The position numbers and the translations under genes are program-made. A stretch of DNA of 64,000 nucleotides from NCBI GenBank assembly GCA_035547755.1, contig DASZUG010000075.1, positions 25,400 to 89,399 on the forward strand, given 5' to 3'. The DNA comes from Mesorhizobium_L sp035547755. Its GTDB lineage: Bacteria > Pseudomonadota > Alphaproteobacteria > Rhizobiales > Rhizobiaceae. This document shows positions 17,965 to 28,356 of the stretch, piece by piece (the first letter of the stretch is position 1; every line of letters starts with the position of its first letter). The notes under the pieces are model-generated. The model was not told the origin of the DNA. It made no database searches and saw nothing but the letters and a program-made list of their open reading frames with translations.

Positions 17965-19032
17965 TCACAGCCTCACCGCTTTTCCCGTCCTGACGCTCTC
18001 GTCCGCGGCGAGGCAGACGGCGAGCGACTGCACGGCGTCGTCCATATGCCTCTCCAGATCGATGTCCTCGCGGATCGCTTTCAGGACGAAAGCCTGCTCG
18101 CGCTCGCAAAGCTCCTGATGGCCGGGTTCGCCCTCCATGCTGAGCATTTGATCCGGCACGGTGAAGCGGCCGTTCGCATCGGTTGCGGCGCGATGGATCT
18201 TGATGCGCGCGGTCTTGGTATGGGTGTCGATGTCGTCGGACTTGGCGTTCGCGTCCATGACGATCGAGACGCTGCCGTTCGGAGACATGACGTCCTTCAC
18301 GAAAAACGCCGTCTCGGAAATCATCGGCCCCCAGGCGGCCTCATACCAGCCGACAGAACCGTCCGCGAAAAGCACCTGCAATTGCCCGTAATTGTACATG
18401 TCGGGCGCGATTTCGTCGGAAAGGCTCAGGCCCATGCCGCGCACCTCGACGGGTTTTGCATCGGTGATCTGACACATGACATCGACATAATGCACGCCGC
18501 AATCGACGATCGGCGGCGTCGTCTGCATCAGTTGCTTGTGCGTCTCCCATGTCGGGCCGCTCGATTGCTGGTTGAGGTTCATGCGGAAGACGTAAGGACC
18601 GCCGAGAGCGCGCGCTTCCGCGATCAGCCGCATCCAGGAGGGATGATGGCGCAATATGTAGCCGACGACGAGCTTGCGGCCGTTGCTACGTGCTGCATCC
18701 ACGACCCGCCTGGCGTCGGCGACCGTCGTCGCCAGCGGTTTTTCGACAAAGACATGGCAGCCCTGCTCAAGCGCCGCGACCGCGTAGTCGGCGTGGCTGT
18801 CGGAATAGGTCGCGATCGAGGCGAGGTCTGGCTTCAGTTCGTGCAAAGCCTCGAAAAAGTCCGGCTGGATACCGTATCGATTCAATTCTTCCGGGAGCGT
18901 GACTTCCGAACGGTTCACAAGGCCGGTGATCTCGAAGCCGGGATTGCGGTGATAGGCGAGCGCATGGCTGCGGCCCATATTGCCGAGTCCGGCGACGAGA
19001 ACGCGAACAGGTTTCTCCAGGACGGCGCTCAT
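17965..19032 (-). CDS. Gfo/Idh/MocA family oxidoreductase
   Basis: 355 residues. N-terminal NAD(P) Rossmann fold (VLVAGLGNMGRSHA near 11-24), cofactor motif FVEKPLATT near 95-103, and a C-terminal alpha/beta substrate domain. It probably oxidises or epimerises a sugar brought in by the ABC system it is embedded in; its start overlaps the permease stop by 4 bp. Confidence 0.92.
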   Translation of the reverse strand: MSAVLEKPVRVLVAGLGNMGRSHALAYHRNPGFEITGLVNRSEVTLPEELNRYGIQPDFFEALHELKPDLASIATYSDSHADYAVAALEQGCHVFVEKPLATTVADARRVVDAARSNGRKLVVGYILRHHPSWMRLIAEARALGGPYVFRMNLNQQSSGPTWETHKQLMQTTPPIVDCGVHYVDVMCQITDAKPVEVRGMGLSLSDEIAPDMYNYGQLQVLFADGSVGWYEAAWGPMISETAFFVKDVMSPNGSVSIVMDANAKSDDIDTHTKTARIKIHRAATDANGRFTVPDQMLSMEGEPGHQELCEREQAFVLKAIREDIDLERHMDDAVQSLAVCLAADESVRTGKAVRL

Positions 19033-19868
19033 TTGACCGCTCCCGATGTGATGCCGCGGATCAGCTGGCGCGAGAAGATGAGATAGAGGATCAGCACCGG
19101 CAGGATGGCGAGCGACAGCGCGGAAAGTACCGCGTTCCAGTTGGTGACGAACTGGCCGAGGAACATCTGCGCCCCGAGCGTCACCGTCTTGGTCGCTTCG
19201 CTCGGCGCCAGGATCAGCGGGAACCAGAGATCGTTCCAGATCGGGATCATGGTGAAGACCGCCACTGTCGCCATCGCCGGGCGGATGAGCGGCAGGACGA
19301 GGCGGAAGAAGATCCTGTATTCCGACAGGCCGTCGATACGGCCTGCGTTCTTCAGATCGTCGGAAACGCCATGCATGAATTCCGACAGGATGAAGATCGC
19401 AAGCGGCAACCCTTGCGCCGTATAGACGAGGATGAGCGCCGTCAGCGTATCGACCAGATGCGTCGCCACCATGAGCTTCAGGATCGCGATGGTGCCGAGC
19501 CGGATCGGGATCATGATGCCGAGCGCCAGATAAAGGCCCATCAGCGTGTTGCCGCGGAACCGGTATTCCGAAAGCGCGAAGGCCGCCATCGCCCCGAAGA
19601 GAAGCACGAGCGCGATCGAGACGATTGTCACGATCAGGCTGTTCTCGAAATAGGTGAGGAAGCTCCCCTGCGCGAAGACGGCCTGGTAGCCGACGAGGCT
19701 GAAGCTCTTCGGGCCGGGCAGGGCAAGCGGATGTGAGAAGATCGCTCGGCGGTCCTTGAAGGAATTGATGATGATGAGCAGCACCGGCGCGACGGCGATG
19801 ATCGTATAGAGGATCAGCGCGCCATGCATTGCGGCGGAGCGGGGAAGGGAGAAGCGCGCGCGGCTCAT
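19029..19868 (-). CDS. Carbohydrate ABC transporter permease (MalG type)
   Basis: 279 residues from the ATG at 19868, preceded by GAGGAGG; the longer open frame upstream is a shadow of the other permease. Six transmembrane helices and the MalG-type EAA loop (NAGRIDGLSEYRIFFRLVLPLIRPA). It pairs with the permease encoded 10 bp upstream. Confidence 0.93.
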   Translation of the reverse strand: MSRARFSLPRSAAMHGALILYTIIAVAPVLLIIINSFKDRRAIFSHPLALPGPKSFSLVGYQAVFAQGSFLTYFENSLIVTIVSIALVLLFGAMAAFALSEYRFRGNTLMGLYLALGIMIPIRLGTIAILKLMVATHLVDTLTALILVYTAQGLPLAIFILSEFMHGVSDDLKNAGRIDGLSEYRIFFRLVLPLIRPAMATVAVFTMIPIWNDLWFPLILAPSEATKTVTLGAQMFLGQFVTNWNAVLSALSLAILPVLILYLIFSRQLIRGITSGAVK

Positions 19869-19878
19869 CCTATCCTCC

Positions 19879-20844
19879 TCAGAACTGGTAACGCCGGAGG
19901 CGCCGCTGGACGCCGAAGAGGTAGACGCACACGCCGATGAGGATGATGGCGAACATGACGGTCGCGATCGCCGCGCCCATATTCGGGTCGCCGAGCTGCA
20001 ACTGGTAGCCGAAGAAGGTGCGGTAGAGGAAGGTGCCGAGAATGTCGGTCGAGAAATTCGGCCCGGCAAGCGCCCCCTGGGTGACATAGATAAGGTCGAA
20101 GGCGTTGAAATTGCCAACGAAGGTGAGGATCGAGATGATACCGATCGTCGGCAGGATGAGCGGCAGCTTGATCTTCCAGAATTGCGACCAGCCGGTAATG
20201 CCGTCGATCTCGGCCGCCTCGAGCACTTCGTCGGGAATGGAAAGCAGCGCCGCATAGATCAGCATCATCGGGATGCCGATGAACTGCCATACCGAAATGA
20301 GTGACACGGTGGTCAGTGCGCTGTCGGCCATGCCGAGCCAGGGATGGAACAAATGGCGCAACCCGACCGACTTCAACAGCGACGGCGCCACGCCCCAGAG
20401 CGGCGACAGGATCAGCTTCCAGATGAAGCCGACGATGACGAAGGAGAGGATTGTCGGCAGGAAGATCGCAGTACGGTAGAAGGCGCGGCCCCTGAGCGTC
20501 GGCACGGAAAGGAGTGCGGCAAGAGCGATGCCGATCGGGTTCTGCACCACCATGTTGATGATGAAGAACCAGATATTGTTCCTGAGCGCGTTCCAGAAGG
20601 AGGCGGACCAGCGCGGATCGCCGAAAAGGGTGTCGAAATTGGCGAGGCCGGCGAAAAAGGACATGTTGGTCTTGGGATCGACTCTCAGGAGAGACAGCCA
20701 CAGCGTCTCGACCAGCGGTACGATCATGACCACCGTATAGATCAGCACCGCCGGCGCGAGGAAAACGGCGATATGCCAGCGCCGCGGCCTGGCTGCCGCC
20801 TGGGCGTCGAGGTCGGCCATGTCTGTGGTGTCGAGCGTCGTCAT
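19879..20844 (-). CDS. Carbohydrate ABC transporter permease (MalF type)
   Basis: 321 residues from the ATG at 20844. Six hydrophobic helices; EAA motif EAAEIDGITGWSQFWKIKLPLILP near 215-238. The in-frame extension upstream across the binding-protein gene is not coding. Forms the membrane channel with the MalG-type permease. Confidence 0.93.
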   Translation of the reverse strand: MTTLDTTDMADLDAQAAARPRRWHIAVFLAPAVLIYTVVMIVPLVETLWLSLLRVDPKTNMSFFAGLANFDTLFGDPRWSASFWNALRNNIWFFIINMVVQNPIGIALAALLSVPTLRGRAFYRTAIFLPTILSFVIVGFIWKLILSPLWGVAPSLLKSVGLRHLFHPWLGMADSALTTVSLISVWQFIGIPMMLIYAALLSIPDEVLEAAEIDGITGWSQFWKIKLPLILPTIGIISILTFVGNFNAFDLIYVTQGALAGPNFSTDILGTFLYRTFFGYQLQLGDPNMGAAIATVMFAIILIGVCVYLFGVQRRLRRYQF

Positions 20845-20915
20845 CGGCCCACGAAATCTCCGGTCGGTCCATGGCCGGTCATTTCCGGCCGGCCATAGCG
20901 TTTCGCAAAGGGCTG

Positions 20916-22184
20916 TTACTTGTTCGCCTTCTGCGGACCATACCAGCTTGCGAGACCGTCCTGCAGCTTCTTCGCTGCTGCCTCCGGCGTCTCCGTGCCG
21001 TTGATGACATTGGCCGATTCGACCCAGCTCTCGTTCTCGAGATTCGGCGTGCCGCGCGACAGGATCTGATAGGTCATGCGGATCGTCGGCGTGCAGGTCT
21101 GCCTCCAGCTCAGGAATTCCTTGGCAAGCGGATCCTTCAGGTCCACCTTCTCCTTGGTAAGCGGGAAGAAGCCTGGCAGCGCATTGCCGTAAAGCTCGGC
21201 GAAATCCTTGGAGGCGACCCACTCCAGGAACTTCTTGGCGGCTTCCGGATGTTTGCTCTTGGCGTTCATGCCGAGCGCATGGTCCGGCTGGTCGGAGATG
21301 TAGCAGGTGTCGCCCGCCTTCGGCAGCGGCGGCGGGAAGGCGCCCATCTTGAACTGCGCCTGCTTCTCGAATGTGGTGATTTCCCACGAGCCGGCCGGAT
21401 AGATCGCGGCGCGGCCGAGTGTGAACATGTTCTGGCTGTCGGGATAGGCCTGCGCCTGATAGCCGTCGCCCATATAGGGCGCCCATTCCTTGAGAACCTT
21501 GAACGGTTCGACGAATTCCGGATCGGTGAGCTTCGCCTTGCCGGCGATCAGTGCCTTGCGGCCTTCCTCGCCATGCCAATAGTCGGGGCCGATATTCTCA
21601 TAGCCCATGGTCGCGGCTTCCCACTGGTCCTTGGTGCCCATGGCGAGAGGAACATAAGTGCCGTCGGCTTTGATCTTCTTCAAATCCGCCATGAACTCGT
21701 CATGCGTCTTGGGCGGTGTGATCTTGAGGTCCTTGAAGGCATCCTCATTGTAGATGAAGCCGTGGATCACCGACGCCATCGGCACGCAGAAGGTGGTCTT
21801 GCCGTCGTCCGTCTGCCAGGCGGCCTTGGCGACATCGCCGAAATTGTCCATGCCCTTGATGTCGTTGACCGACGTCAAATAGCCCTTCTTGTAGAGTTCG
21901 AGCGAGGCGTCGAAAGGACGGCAGGTGATCAGGTCGCCCGCGGAGCCGGCGGCGAGCTTGGCGTTGAGCGCGGCGTTATATTCGGTCGGCGCGGCGGCGG
22001 CGAAGACGACCTTGATGCCGGGATTGGCCTTCTCGAAGGCCGGGATGATCTTCTGCTGCCACACGCCGGTGTCGTCGTTGCGCCAGCTTTCGATCGTCAG
22101 TGTGACGTCGTCGGCACGCGCCACGCTGGCGATGCTGATGACGCTTGACGCCACCAAAAGCGCTTTGATGAAGGTTTTCGTCAT
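20916..22184 (-). CDS. ABC transporter extracellular sugar-binding protein (probable amino-sugar importer)
   Basis: 422 residues with a Sec signal peptide ending around ASVARADD. Solute-binding family 1 pattern: ESWRNDDTGVWQQKIIPAFEKANPGIKV, AGSAGDLITC, AAIYPAGSWEI. First gene of the minus-strand importer operon, divergent from the amino-sugar catabolic genes, so N-acetylglucosamine or a chito-oligosaccharide is the likely ligand (inference from context). Confidence 0.9.
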   Translation of the reverse strand: MTKTFIKALLVASSVISIASVARADDVTLTIESWRNDDTGVWQQKIIPAFEKANPGIKVVFAAAAPTEYNAALNAKLAAGSAGDLITCRPFDASLELYKKGYLTSVNDIKGMDNFGDVAKAAWQTDDGKTTFCVPMASVIHGFIYNEDAFKDLKITPPKTHDEFMADLKKIKADGTYVPLAMGTKDQWEAATMGYENIGPDYWHGEEGRKALIAGKAKLTDPEFVEPFKVLKEWAPYMGDGYQAQAYPDSQNMFTLGRAAIYPAGSWEITTFEKQAQFKMGAFPPPLPKAGDTCYISDQPDHALGMNAKSKHPEAAKKFLEWVASKDFAELYGNALPGFFPLTKEKVDLKDPLAKEFLSWRQTCTPTIRMTYQILSRGTPNLENESWVESANVINGTETPEAAAKKLQDGLASWYGPQKANK

Positions 22185-22318
22185 ATCGTTCTCCCTGTTA
22201 GCGGCGTTGAAGCGCCGAATTGCCGGAGCGCCGCGGCTCCCCTCGAAATGAACCGGCGATATTGCCGGTCAGGCGATTGACCGCCATCTCTTATGTTTCG
22301 TGGAATAATGCCAAAAAA

Positions 22319-22466
22319 ATACCACTTGTCCAGACGCTGTTAACGAATTAATCGAGAATAAAGGCCAGCGCATAGGAAAACCTCATATTCTCCAAGGCAT
22401 TGGCAGAAAAGAACGATGAGCGAGCATGAATCCCTTGGTTATTGGTAGTTAATTGGTATGATAACC
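22319..22466. promoter_or_regulatory. Candidate GntR (NagR/DasR-like) half-sites in the divergent control region
   Basis: The 299 bp gap between the importer and the kinase holds TGGTA-type half-sites: AAGTGGTAT on the minus strand at 22327-22319, and on the plus strand TGGTA at 22443 and TGGTAT at 22454, 11 bp apart, within GGTTAT...ATAACC arms at 22437-22442 and 22461-22466. HutC-type amino-sugar regulators such as NagR and DasR recognise TGGT(C/A)T-containing palindromes. The GntR gene two positions downstream is the obvious candidate regulator. Confidence 0.4.
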
Positions 22467-22483
22467 GAAAGAGGGTCGCTCGC

Positions 22484-23383
22484 TTGGATCATTTGATCGC
22501 CATAGATGGTGGTGGCACCGGGTGCAGGGCGTTGATCGCCAGCATGGACGGCTTCGTGCTCGGCCGTGGCGCCAGCGGCTCGGCCAACCTCATGACCGAC
22601 CTGGACGGCACCTGCCGCAGCATTGTCGAAGCGGTCGAGGCGGCGTGTGCCGACGCCGGCCTGCCTGCCGAAGCCATGCGGGCAAGCGGAGCCTTTCTTG
22701 GGCTCGCCGGCGCCAATGTCAGCAAGAGTGGCGAACGTCTGGGTGCGATCCTGCCCTTTCTGGATTGTATCGTCGTGACGGATTCCATTATCGCCCTTGA
22801 GGGCGCTCTTGGCGATGCGGATGGCGTCATCGCCATTCTCGGAACCGGTTCGGTGTTCGTGGCGAGAAGCGGTGGCGCCATCAAGAGCATCGGCGGATGG
22901 GGCTTCATCCTGAGCGATCTGGCAAGCGGCGCCCGTCTCGGTCAGGCGCTTCTGCAGGAGACGCTTCTGGCCCATGACGGCGTCCATCCGGCTTCCACGC
23001 TGACTGAAGAGGTGCTTGGGCGCTTCGGCGGCGAGCCGGGCGGGTTGGTCGAATTCGCCAAGACCGCCACGCCGCGCGATTTCGCTGCCTTTGCCCCGCT
23101 TCTGTTTTCCTTTGCCGATCGGAATGACGCAGTGGCCGCGCGGCTGCTTGATGACGCGGTGAAGAGCATCGGCGAGGCGCTGGACACGGTTAAGCCGGAA
23201 AATTGCGAGCGCATATGCTTGCTCGGCGGGCTTGCTCCGCTTTATTCGAAACGGCTGGAGAACCGGTTTCAGCATCTTTTAAGGCCACCGCGCGCCGATG
23301 CGTTACAGGGAGCGCTTGCTTTGGCTCGGAAGTCCTTTGCGCCTTCCGCAAACTCATCCGGGAGAGGCGTTGGCCATGAATGA
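22484..23383 (+). CDS. BadF/BadG/BcrA/BcrD-type ATPase, probable N-acetylglucosamine kinase
   Basis: 299 residues from a TTG at 22484 with GAGGG 9 bp upstream; another TTG at 22442 adds 14 residues that overlap the presumed operator. ASKHA kinase motifs: AIDGGGTGCRALI (phosphate 1), AFLGLAGA, TDSIIALEGAL, ILGTGSVFVA (phosphate 2) and LLGGLAPL (adenosine). It starts the operon of GntR regulator, SIS protein and NagA and probably makes GlcNAc-6-phosphate. Confidence 0.87.
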   Translation: MDHLIAIDGGGTGCRALIASMDGFVLGRGASGSANLMTDLDGTCRSIVEAVEAACADAGLPAEAMRASGAFLGLAGANVSKSGERLGAILPFLDCIVVTDSIIALEGALGDADGVIAILGTGSVFVARSGGAIKSIGGWGFILSDLASGARLGQALLQETLLAHDGVHPASTLTEEVLGRFGGEPGGLVEFAKTATPRDFAAFAPLLFSFADRNDAVAARLLDDAVKSIGEALDTVKPENCERICLLGGLAPLYSKRLENRFQHLLRPPRADALQGALALARKSFAPSANSSGRGVGHE

Positions 23384-24140
23384 GCCGCGCCATGCCATAT
23401 TCTCCAGCCGGGTTCCGGGCGGCAGTATGTCCGGGCCGCTTTACCTCGCCTTGAAGCGCAATATCGAACAGGCGATTGCGGATGGTGTTTTGAATCCAGG
23501 CGAAGCGTTGCCGTCGGAACGTGATATCGCCGCCATGGCCGATGTCTCGCGCGTCACGGTGCGCAAAGCGGTGCAGGATCTTGTGGAAGCGGGTTTGCTC
23601 GTCCAGCGCCATGGCTCGGGCACATTCGTCGCCCAGCGCGTTGGCCGTGTTGAGCAATCACTCTCTTCGCTCACATCCTTTACCGAGGATATGGCCCGGC
23701 GCGGCCTCACCGTGGAATCGGTCTGGCTCGACCGCGGCATCCATGCGCCGTCGCCCGAGGAAACGATGGTGCTCGGCCTTGCGGCGAACGACACGGTCGT
23801 CAGGATCGGCCGCCTGCGCAAGACGAACGGCATACCGATGGCGATCGAACGTGCGACGGTTTCCTGCGCCTTCCTGCCCGATCCCACCGAGATCGGCGAT
23901 TCGCTTTATGTGGCGCTCAGAAAGCGCGGCAACCATCCGGTGCGAGCGGTGCAGCGCATTTCCGCCGCGCTCCTGGAGCCGCAGGATGCTGAACTCCTGG
24001 AGGTTGCCGCCGGCTCGCCCAGCCTCAATATTGTGCGCATATCCTATCTGCCCTCCGGCCAGGCGATCGAGTTTACGCGCTCGCGCTACCGCGCCGATAC
24101 TTATGATTTCGTCGCCGAGTTGCGGCTCGGCGAGAATTGA
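23376..24140 (+). CDS. GntR family (HutC subfamily) transcriptional regulator
   Basis: 254 residues from the ATG at 23376, overlapping the kinase stop by 8 bp (ATGAATGA). Winged helix at about 20-85 (ALPSERDIAAMADVSRVTVRKAVQDLVEAGLL) and a UTRA effector domain after residue 95. By context it senses an amino-sugar phosphate and controls the divergent importer and catabolic genes. Confidence 0.92.
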   Translation: MNEPRHAIFSSRVPGGSMSGPLYLALKRNIEQAIADGVLNPGEALPSERDIAAMADVSRVTVRKAVQDLVEAGLLVQRHGSGTFVAQRVGRVEQSLSSLTSFTEDMARRGLTVESVWLDRGIHAPSPEETMVLGLAANDTVVRIGRLRKTNGIPMAIERATVSCAFLPDPTEIGDSLYVALRKRGNHPVRAVQRISAALLEPQDAELLEVAAGSPSLNIVRISYLPSGQAIEFTRSRYRADTYDFVAELRLGEN

Positions 24141-24152
24141 CTGGAAGAGAAA

Positions 24153-25181
24153 ATGCCTGAACCGACCTTCATGCAGCGCGAGATCGGCGAAATCCCGAAC
24201 GCCGTCGAAGCGCTGCTCGCCAATTCGAAAGCGACGCTGGGCGAGGCCGGAAAGAAGCTGCGCGAAAGAAATCCGGCGCTGCTGGCGACCATCGCGCGCG
24301 GCTCCTCCGATCATGCCGCGGCCTATCTCAAATATGCCGTCGAACTATCGGCCGGCATTCCTGTTGCGTCGATAGGCCCGTCCATCGCCTCCATTTTCGG
24401 AGCGAGGCTGAAGCTCGCCGGCGCCGCCGCGATCGCCATTTCCCAGTCGGGCAAAAGCCCCGATATCGTCGACATGGCCAAATCCGCCGGCGAGGGTGGC
24501 GCCCTAACCATCGCGCTCACCAACACGGCCGGATCGCCTCTGGCCGAAGCGAGCGATGTCGTGATCGACATCATGGCCGGTCTGGAGCGCAGCGTCGCGG
24601 CAACCAAGACCTTCGTGACTTCCGTCGTCGCCGGCCTTCTCCTGCTTGCCGAATGGACGGAGAACGACGGCCTGCGCGCCGCACTCGAAAAGCTTCCGGC
24701 GCAACTCGAAGCCGCCCGTCTTTGTGACTGGACGAGTCTCTGTGAGGCATTGGACGGACACGAATCGCTTTTCATTCTTGGTCGCGGTCCCGCGCTCGCC
24801 ATCGCCAATGAGGCGGCGCTGAAATTCAAGGAAACCTGCGCGGTTCATGCCGAAGCCTATAGTTCCGCGGAGGTGATGCACGGCCCTGTCTCGATCGTCG
24901 GAAGGGGCTTTCCGATCCTGGCGCTGATCGGACGCGACGCGGCGGAAAAATCGGTCGCCGGAACGGCGGACGAACTGGTCGGCAAAGGCGCGCGCGTCTT
25001 CGCGACAAGCGCGAAAGCCCAGGCTGCGCGGCAACTGCCTTTCGTCGCCACCGGCCACAGCCTCACCGACCCGCTGGCGCTGATCGTCTCCTTCTATTCC
25101 TTCATCGAAGCCTTCGCGCGCCGGCGCGGCCTCGATCCCGACCGCCCGACCAATTTGAAGAAGGTGACGGAGACCCGATGA
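24153..25181 (+). CDS. SIS-domain sugar-phosphate protein, probable glucosamine-6-phosphate deaminase (NagB-II type)
   Basis: 342 residues with two SIS domains like the isomerase half of GlmS: MQREIGEIP start, ARGSSDHAA near 49, AISQSGKSPDIVD, TNTAGSPLAEASD, ERSVAATKTFVTSV, and AEVMHGP. There is no glutaminase domain. Between a kinase/regulator and nagA it is best read as the deaminase giving fructose-6-phosphate. It overlaps nagA by 4 bp. Confidence 0.88.
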   Translation: MPEPTFMQREIGEIPNAVEALLANSKATLGEAGKKLRERNPALLATIARGSSDHAAAYLKYAVELSAGIPVASIGPSIASIFGARLKLAGAAAIAISQSGKSPDIVDMAKSAGEGGALTIALTNTAGSPLAEASDVVIDIMAGLERSVAATKTFVTSVVAGLLLLAEWTENDGLRAALEKLPAQLEAARLCDWTSLCEALDGHESLFILGRGPALAIANEAALKFKETCAVHAEAYSSAEVMHGPVSIVGRGFPILALIGRDAAEKSVAGTADELVGKGARVFATSAKAQAARQLPFVATGHSLTDPLALIVSFYSFIEAFARRRGLDPDRPTNLKKVTETR

Positions 25182-26341
25182 CCGGTATGTCTGCATTTTC
25201 CGGCGCGCGGATATTCGACGGCCATGACTGGCATAGCGGCAAGGCGCTTCTTGTTGGTGACGGCTCTGTCGGGGAGATCGTCGAGGAAAACAATATACCT
25301 TCCGGCTTTGAAAGCATTCGGCTGGATGGCGGCTTTCTTGCGCCGGGTTTCGTTGATCTTCAGGTCAACGGTGGCGGTGGGGTGCTGCTCAACGACCAGC
25401 CGAACGTCGAGGGCATCAGGACGATTTGCGGGGCGCATGCGCAATTCGGCACGGTAGCGCTTCTGGCGACGCTCATTACCGATACGCCCGAGATAACGGA
25501 AAAAGCGATTGCCGCCGGGCGCGCCGCGGCGGTTGCGAAAGTGCCAGGCTTTCTCGGTCTCCATCTCGAAGGCCCGCACCTTTCGCTGGCGCGCAAGGGC
25601 GCCCATGATCCGGCGCTCATCCGGCCTATGCAGGAAAGCGATCTATCACGGCTGAAGAAAGCTGTCGCCGACCTGCCGGTCCTGCAGACGACCGTCGCGC
25701 CCGAGACCGTGACGCCGCAGCAGATCGCGGCTCTTGCAGGGGCTGGAATTGTCGTCAGCATCGGCCATTCCGATTCGAGCTTCGAAATGGCGAGCGCGGC
25801 GATTGCAGCCGGCGCGCGCCAGATGACGCATCTCTTCAACGCCATGAGCCAGTTGGGCAATCGCCAGCCCGGCATGGTCGGGACTGCTCTCGAATCGCAG
25901 AGCCTCTATGCCGGGGCGATCGCTGACGGCATCCATGTTGACCGCCATGTGCTTGCCATCGCCTTGCGCGCCAAGCGCGGGCCGGGACGCATCTTCCTCG
26001 TCACCGACGCCATGGCGACGATTGGCACGGATATGACGGAATTCACGCTGAACGGCCGCACGATCAAACGTACCAATGGCAGGCTGACGCTCGAGGACGG
26101 CACGCTCGCCGGCGCCGATCTCGACATGATTTCCGCTGTCCGTTTCATCCATTGCGAGATCGGTCTCAGCCTCGATGAGGCGCTCAGGATGGCGTCGCTC
26201 TATCCCGCAGAAGCGGTCCGCCAGGATCATCACCTCGGCCATCTCCGCCCTGGGGCTGCCGCATCCTTTGTGCACCTGTCCGACGATCTCGCGATCCGGT
26301 CTGTCTGGATCGACGGGAAGAAGGTTCACGGACAGGCCTAA
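25178..26341 (+). CDS. nagA: N-acetylglucosamine-6-phosphate deacetylase NagA
   Basis: 387 residues, amidohydrolase fold. Visible signatures: GFVDLQVNGGGGV, HLEGPHLS metal site, ISIGHSDSSFEMA-like segment (VVSIGHSDSS), MTHLFNAMSQL and FLVTDAMATIG with the catalytic Asp. Last gene of the amino-sugar operon; removes the acetyl group before the SIS-type deaminase acts. Confidence 0.95.
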   Translation: MTGMSAFSGARIFDGHDWHSGKALLVGDGSVGEIVEENNIPSGFESIRLDGGFLAPGFVDLQVNGGGGVLLNDQPNVEGIRTICGAHAQFGTVALLATLITDTPEITEKAIAAGRAAAVAKVPGFLGLHLEGPHLSLARKGAHDPALIRPMQESDLSRLKKAVADLPVLQTTVAPETVTPQQIAALAGAGIVVSIGHSDSSFEMASAAIAAGARQMTHLFNAMSQLGNRQPGMVGTALESQSLYAGAIADGIHVDRHVLAIALRAKRGPGRIFLVTDAMATIGTDMTEFTLNGRTIKRTNGRLTLEDGTLAGADLDMISAVRFIHCEIGLSLDEALRMASLYPAEAVRQDHHLGHLRPGAAASFVHLSDDLAIRSVWIDGKKVHGQA

Positions 26342-26358
26342 CGCCGCTGCAGTTCTTG

Positions 26359-27356
<998 letters not shown>

Positions 27357-27360
<4 letters not shown>

Positions 27361-28352
27361 GCCGCTTCCCGTCCCGGATGATCCTTCGGAACGCCGTGTT
27401 CGAGCGGATAGTGGCAGAGCGCGCCGCCATGCGCCTCGTCCTGACGCGGCGGAGGCGTCGTATGGCAAAGCTCCGTCGCGAAACGGCAGCGCGGCGAAAA
27501 CAGGCAGCCGCGTGGGCGGTCGAATTGTCCGGGCACCATGCCCGGGATGGAAGGCAGGTGGCGCGCCGAGGCGCGTTCCGGCAAAGCCGCGAGCAACGCC
27601 TGCGTATAGGGGTGATGCGGATCCCGGAAGAGCTGCCGGACCGGTTGCTCTTCCACCTTCTGGCCCGCATATTGAACCGAAACGCGCTCGGCCGTTTCGG
27701 CTACGACGCCCATGTCGTGGGTGATCAGCATGAGCGCCATCCTGGTGTCGCGTTGCAACTTGAGCAGCAAATCCAGAATCTGCGCCTGGATCGTCACGTC
27801 GAGCGCGGTCGTCGGCTCGTCGGCGATCAGGAGCTTCGGATTGCAGGCGATCGCCATGGCGATCATCACCCGCTGGTTCATGCCGCCCGACAGTTGATGA
27901 GGGTAGGACGAAAGGCGCTTCTCCGGCGCGGGTATGCCGACCTGCCGCAGCAGTTCCAGCGATCGCTCATAGCGCGCCCTCCGGCCGAGATGAAGATGTG
28001 TCTTCAGCGCCTCGTTCAACTGGAAACCAACGGTGAAACAGGGGTTGAGGCTCGACATCGGCTCCTGGAAGATCATCGCCATGTCGCGGCCGACAAGGCG
28101 GCGTCTTTCGCGCGGCTTGATCGTTTTCAGGTCCTTGCCCTGGAAATTCATGCGTTCGGCGGTGATCGTGGCCGTCCAGGGCAGCAGCCCCATGACGGCA
28201 AGCATGGCGACGGACTTGCCGGAGCCGGATTCGCCGACGACGGCCAGCACCTCGCCTTCGTCGACCGAGAAGGACACATGATCGACTGCACGGAAGGGGC
28301 CGCTTGCGGTGGCGAATTCGACGGAGAGGTCTTCGATTTCAAGAAGGGCCAT
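27357..28352 (-). CDS. dppD: Dipeptide/oligopeptide ABC transporter ATP-binding protein (DppD type)
   Basis: 331 residues. Walker A GESGSGKS, QEPMSSLNP Q-loop, signature LSGGMNQRVMIAMAI, Walker B LLIADEPTTALD, and the C-terminal Cys-containing oligo_HPY region (GCLFSPRCRFATELCH). Partner of the adjacent DppF ATPase. Confidence 0.93.
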
Positions 28353-28356
28353 GGCG

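Noticed and set aside
20845..21579. Extension of the MalF-type permease frame over the binding-protein gene
   Set aside because: The permease family starts at the ATG at 20844, and the extension is out of frame with the well-supported binding protein.
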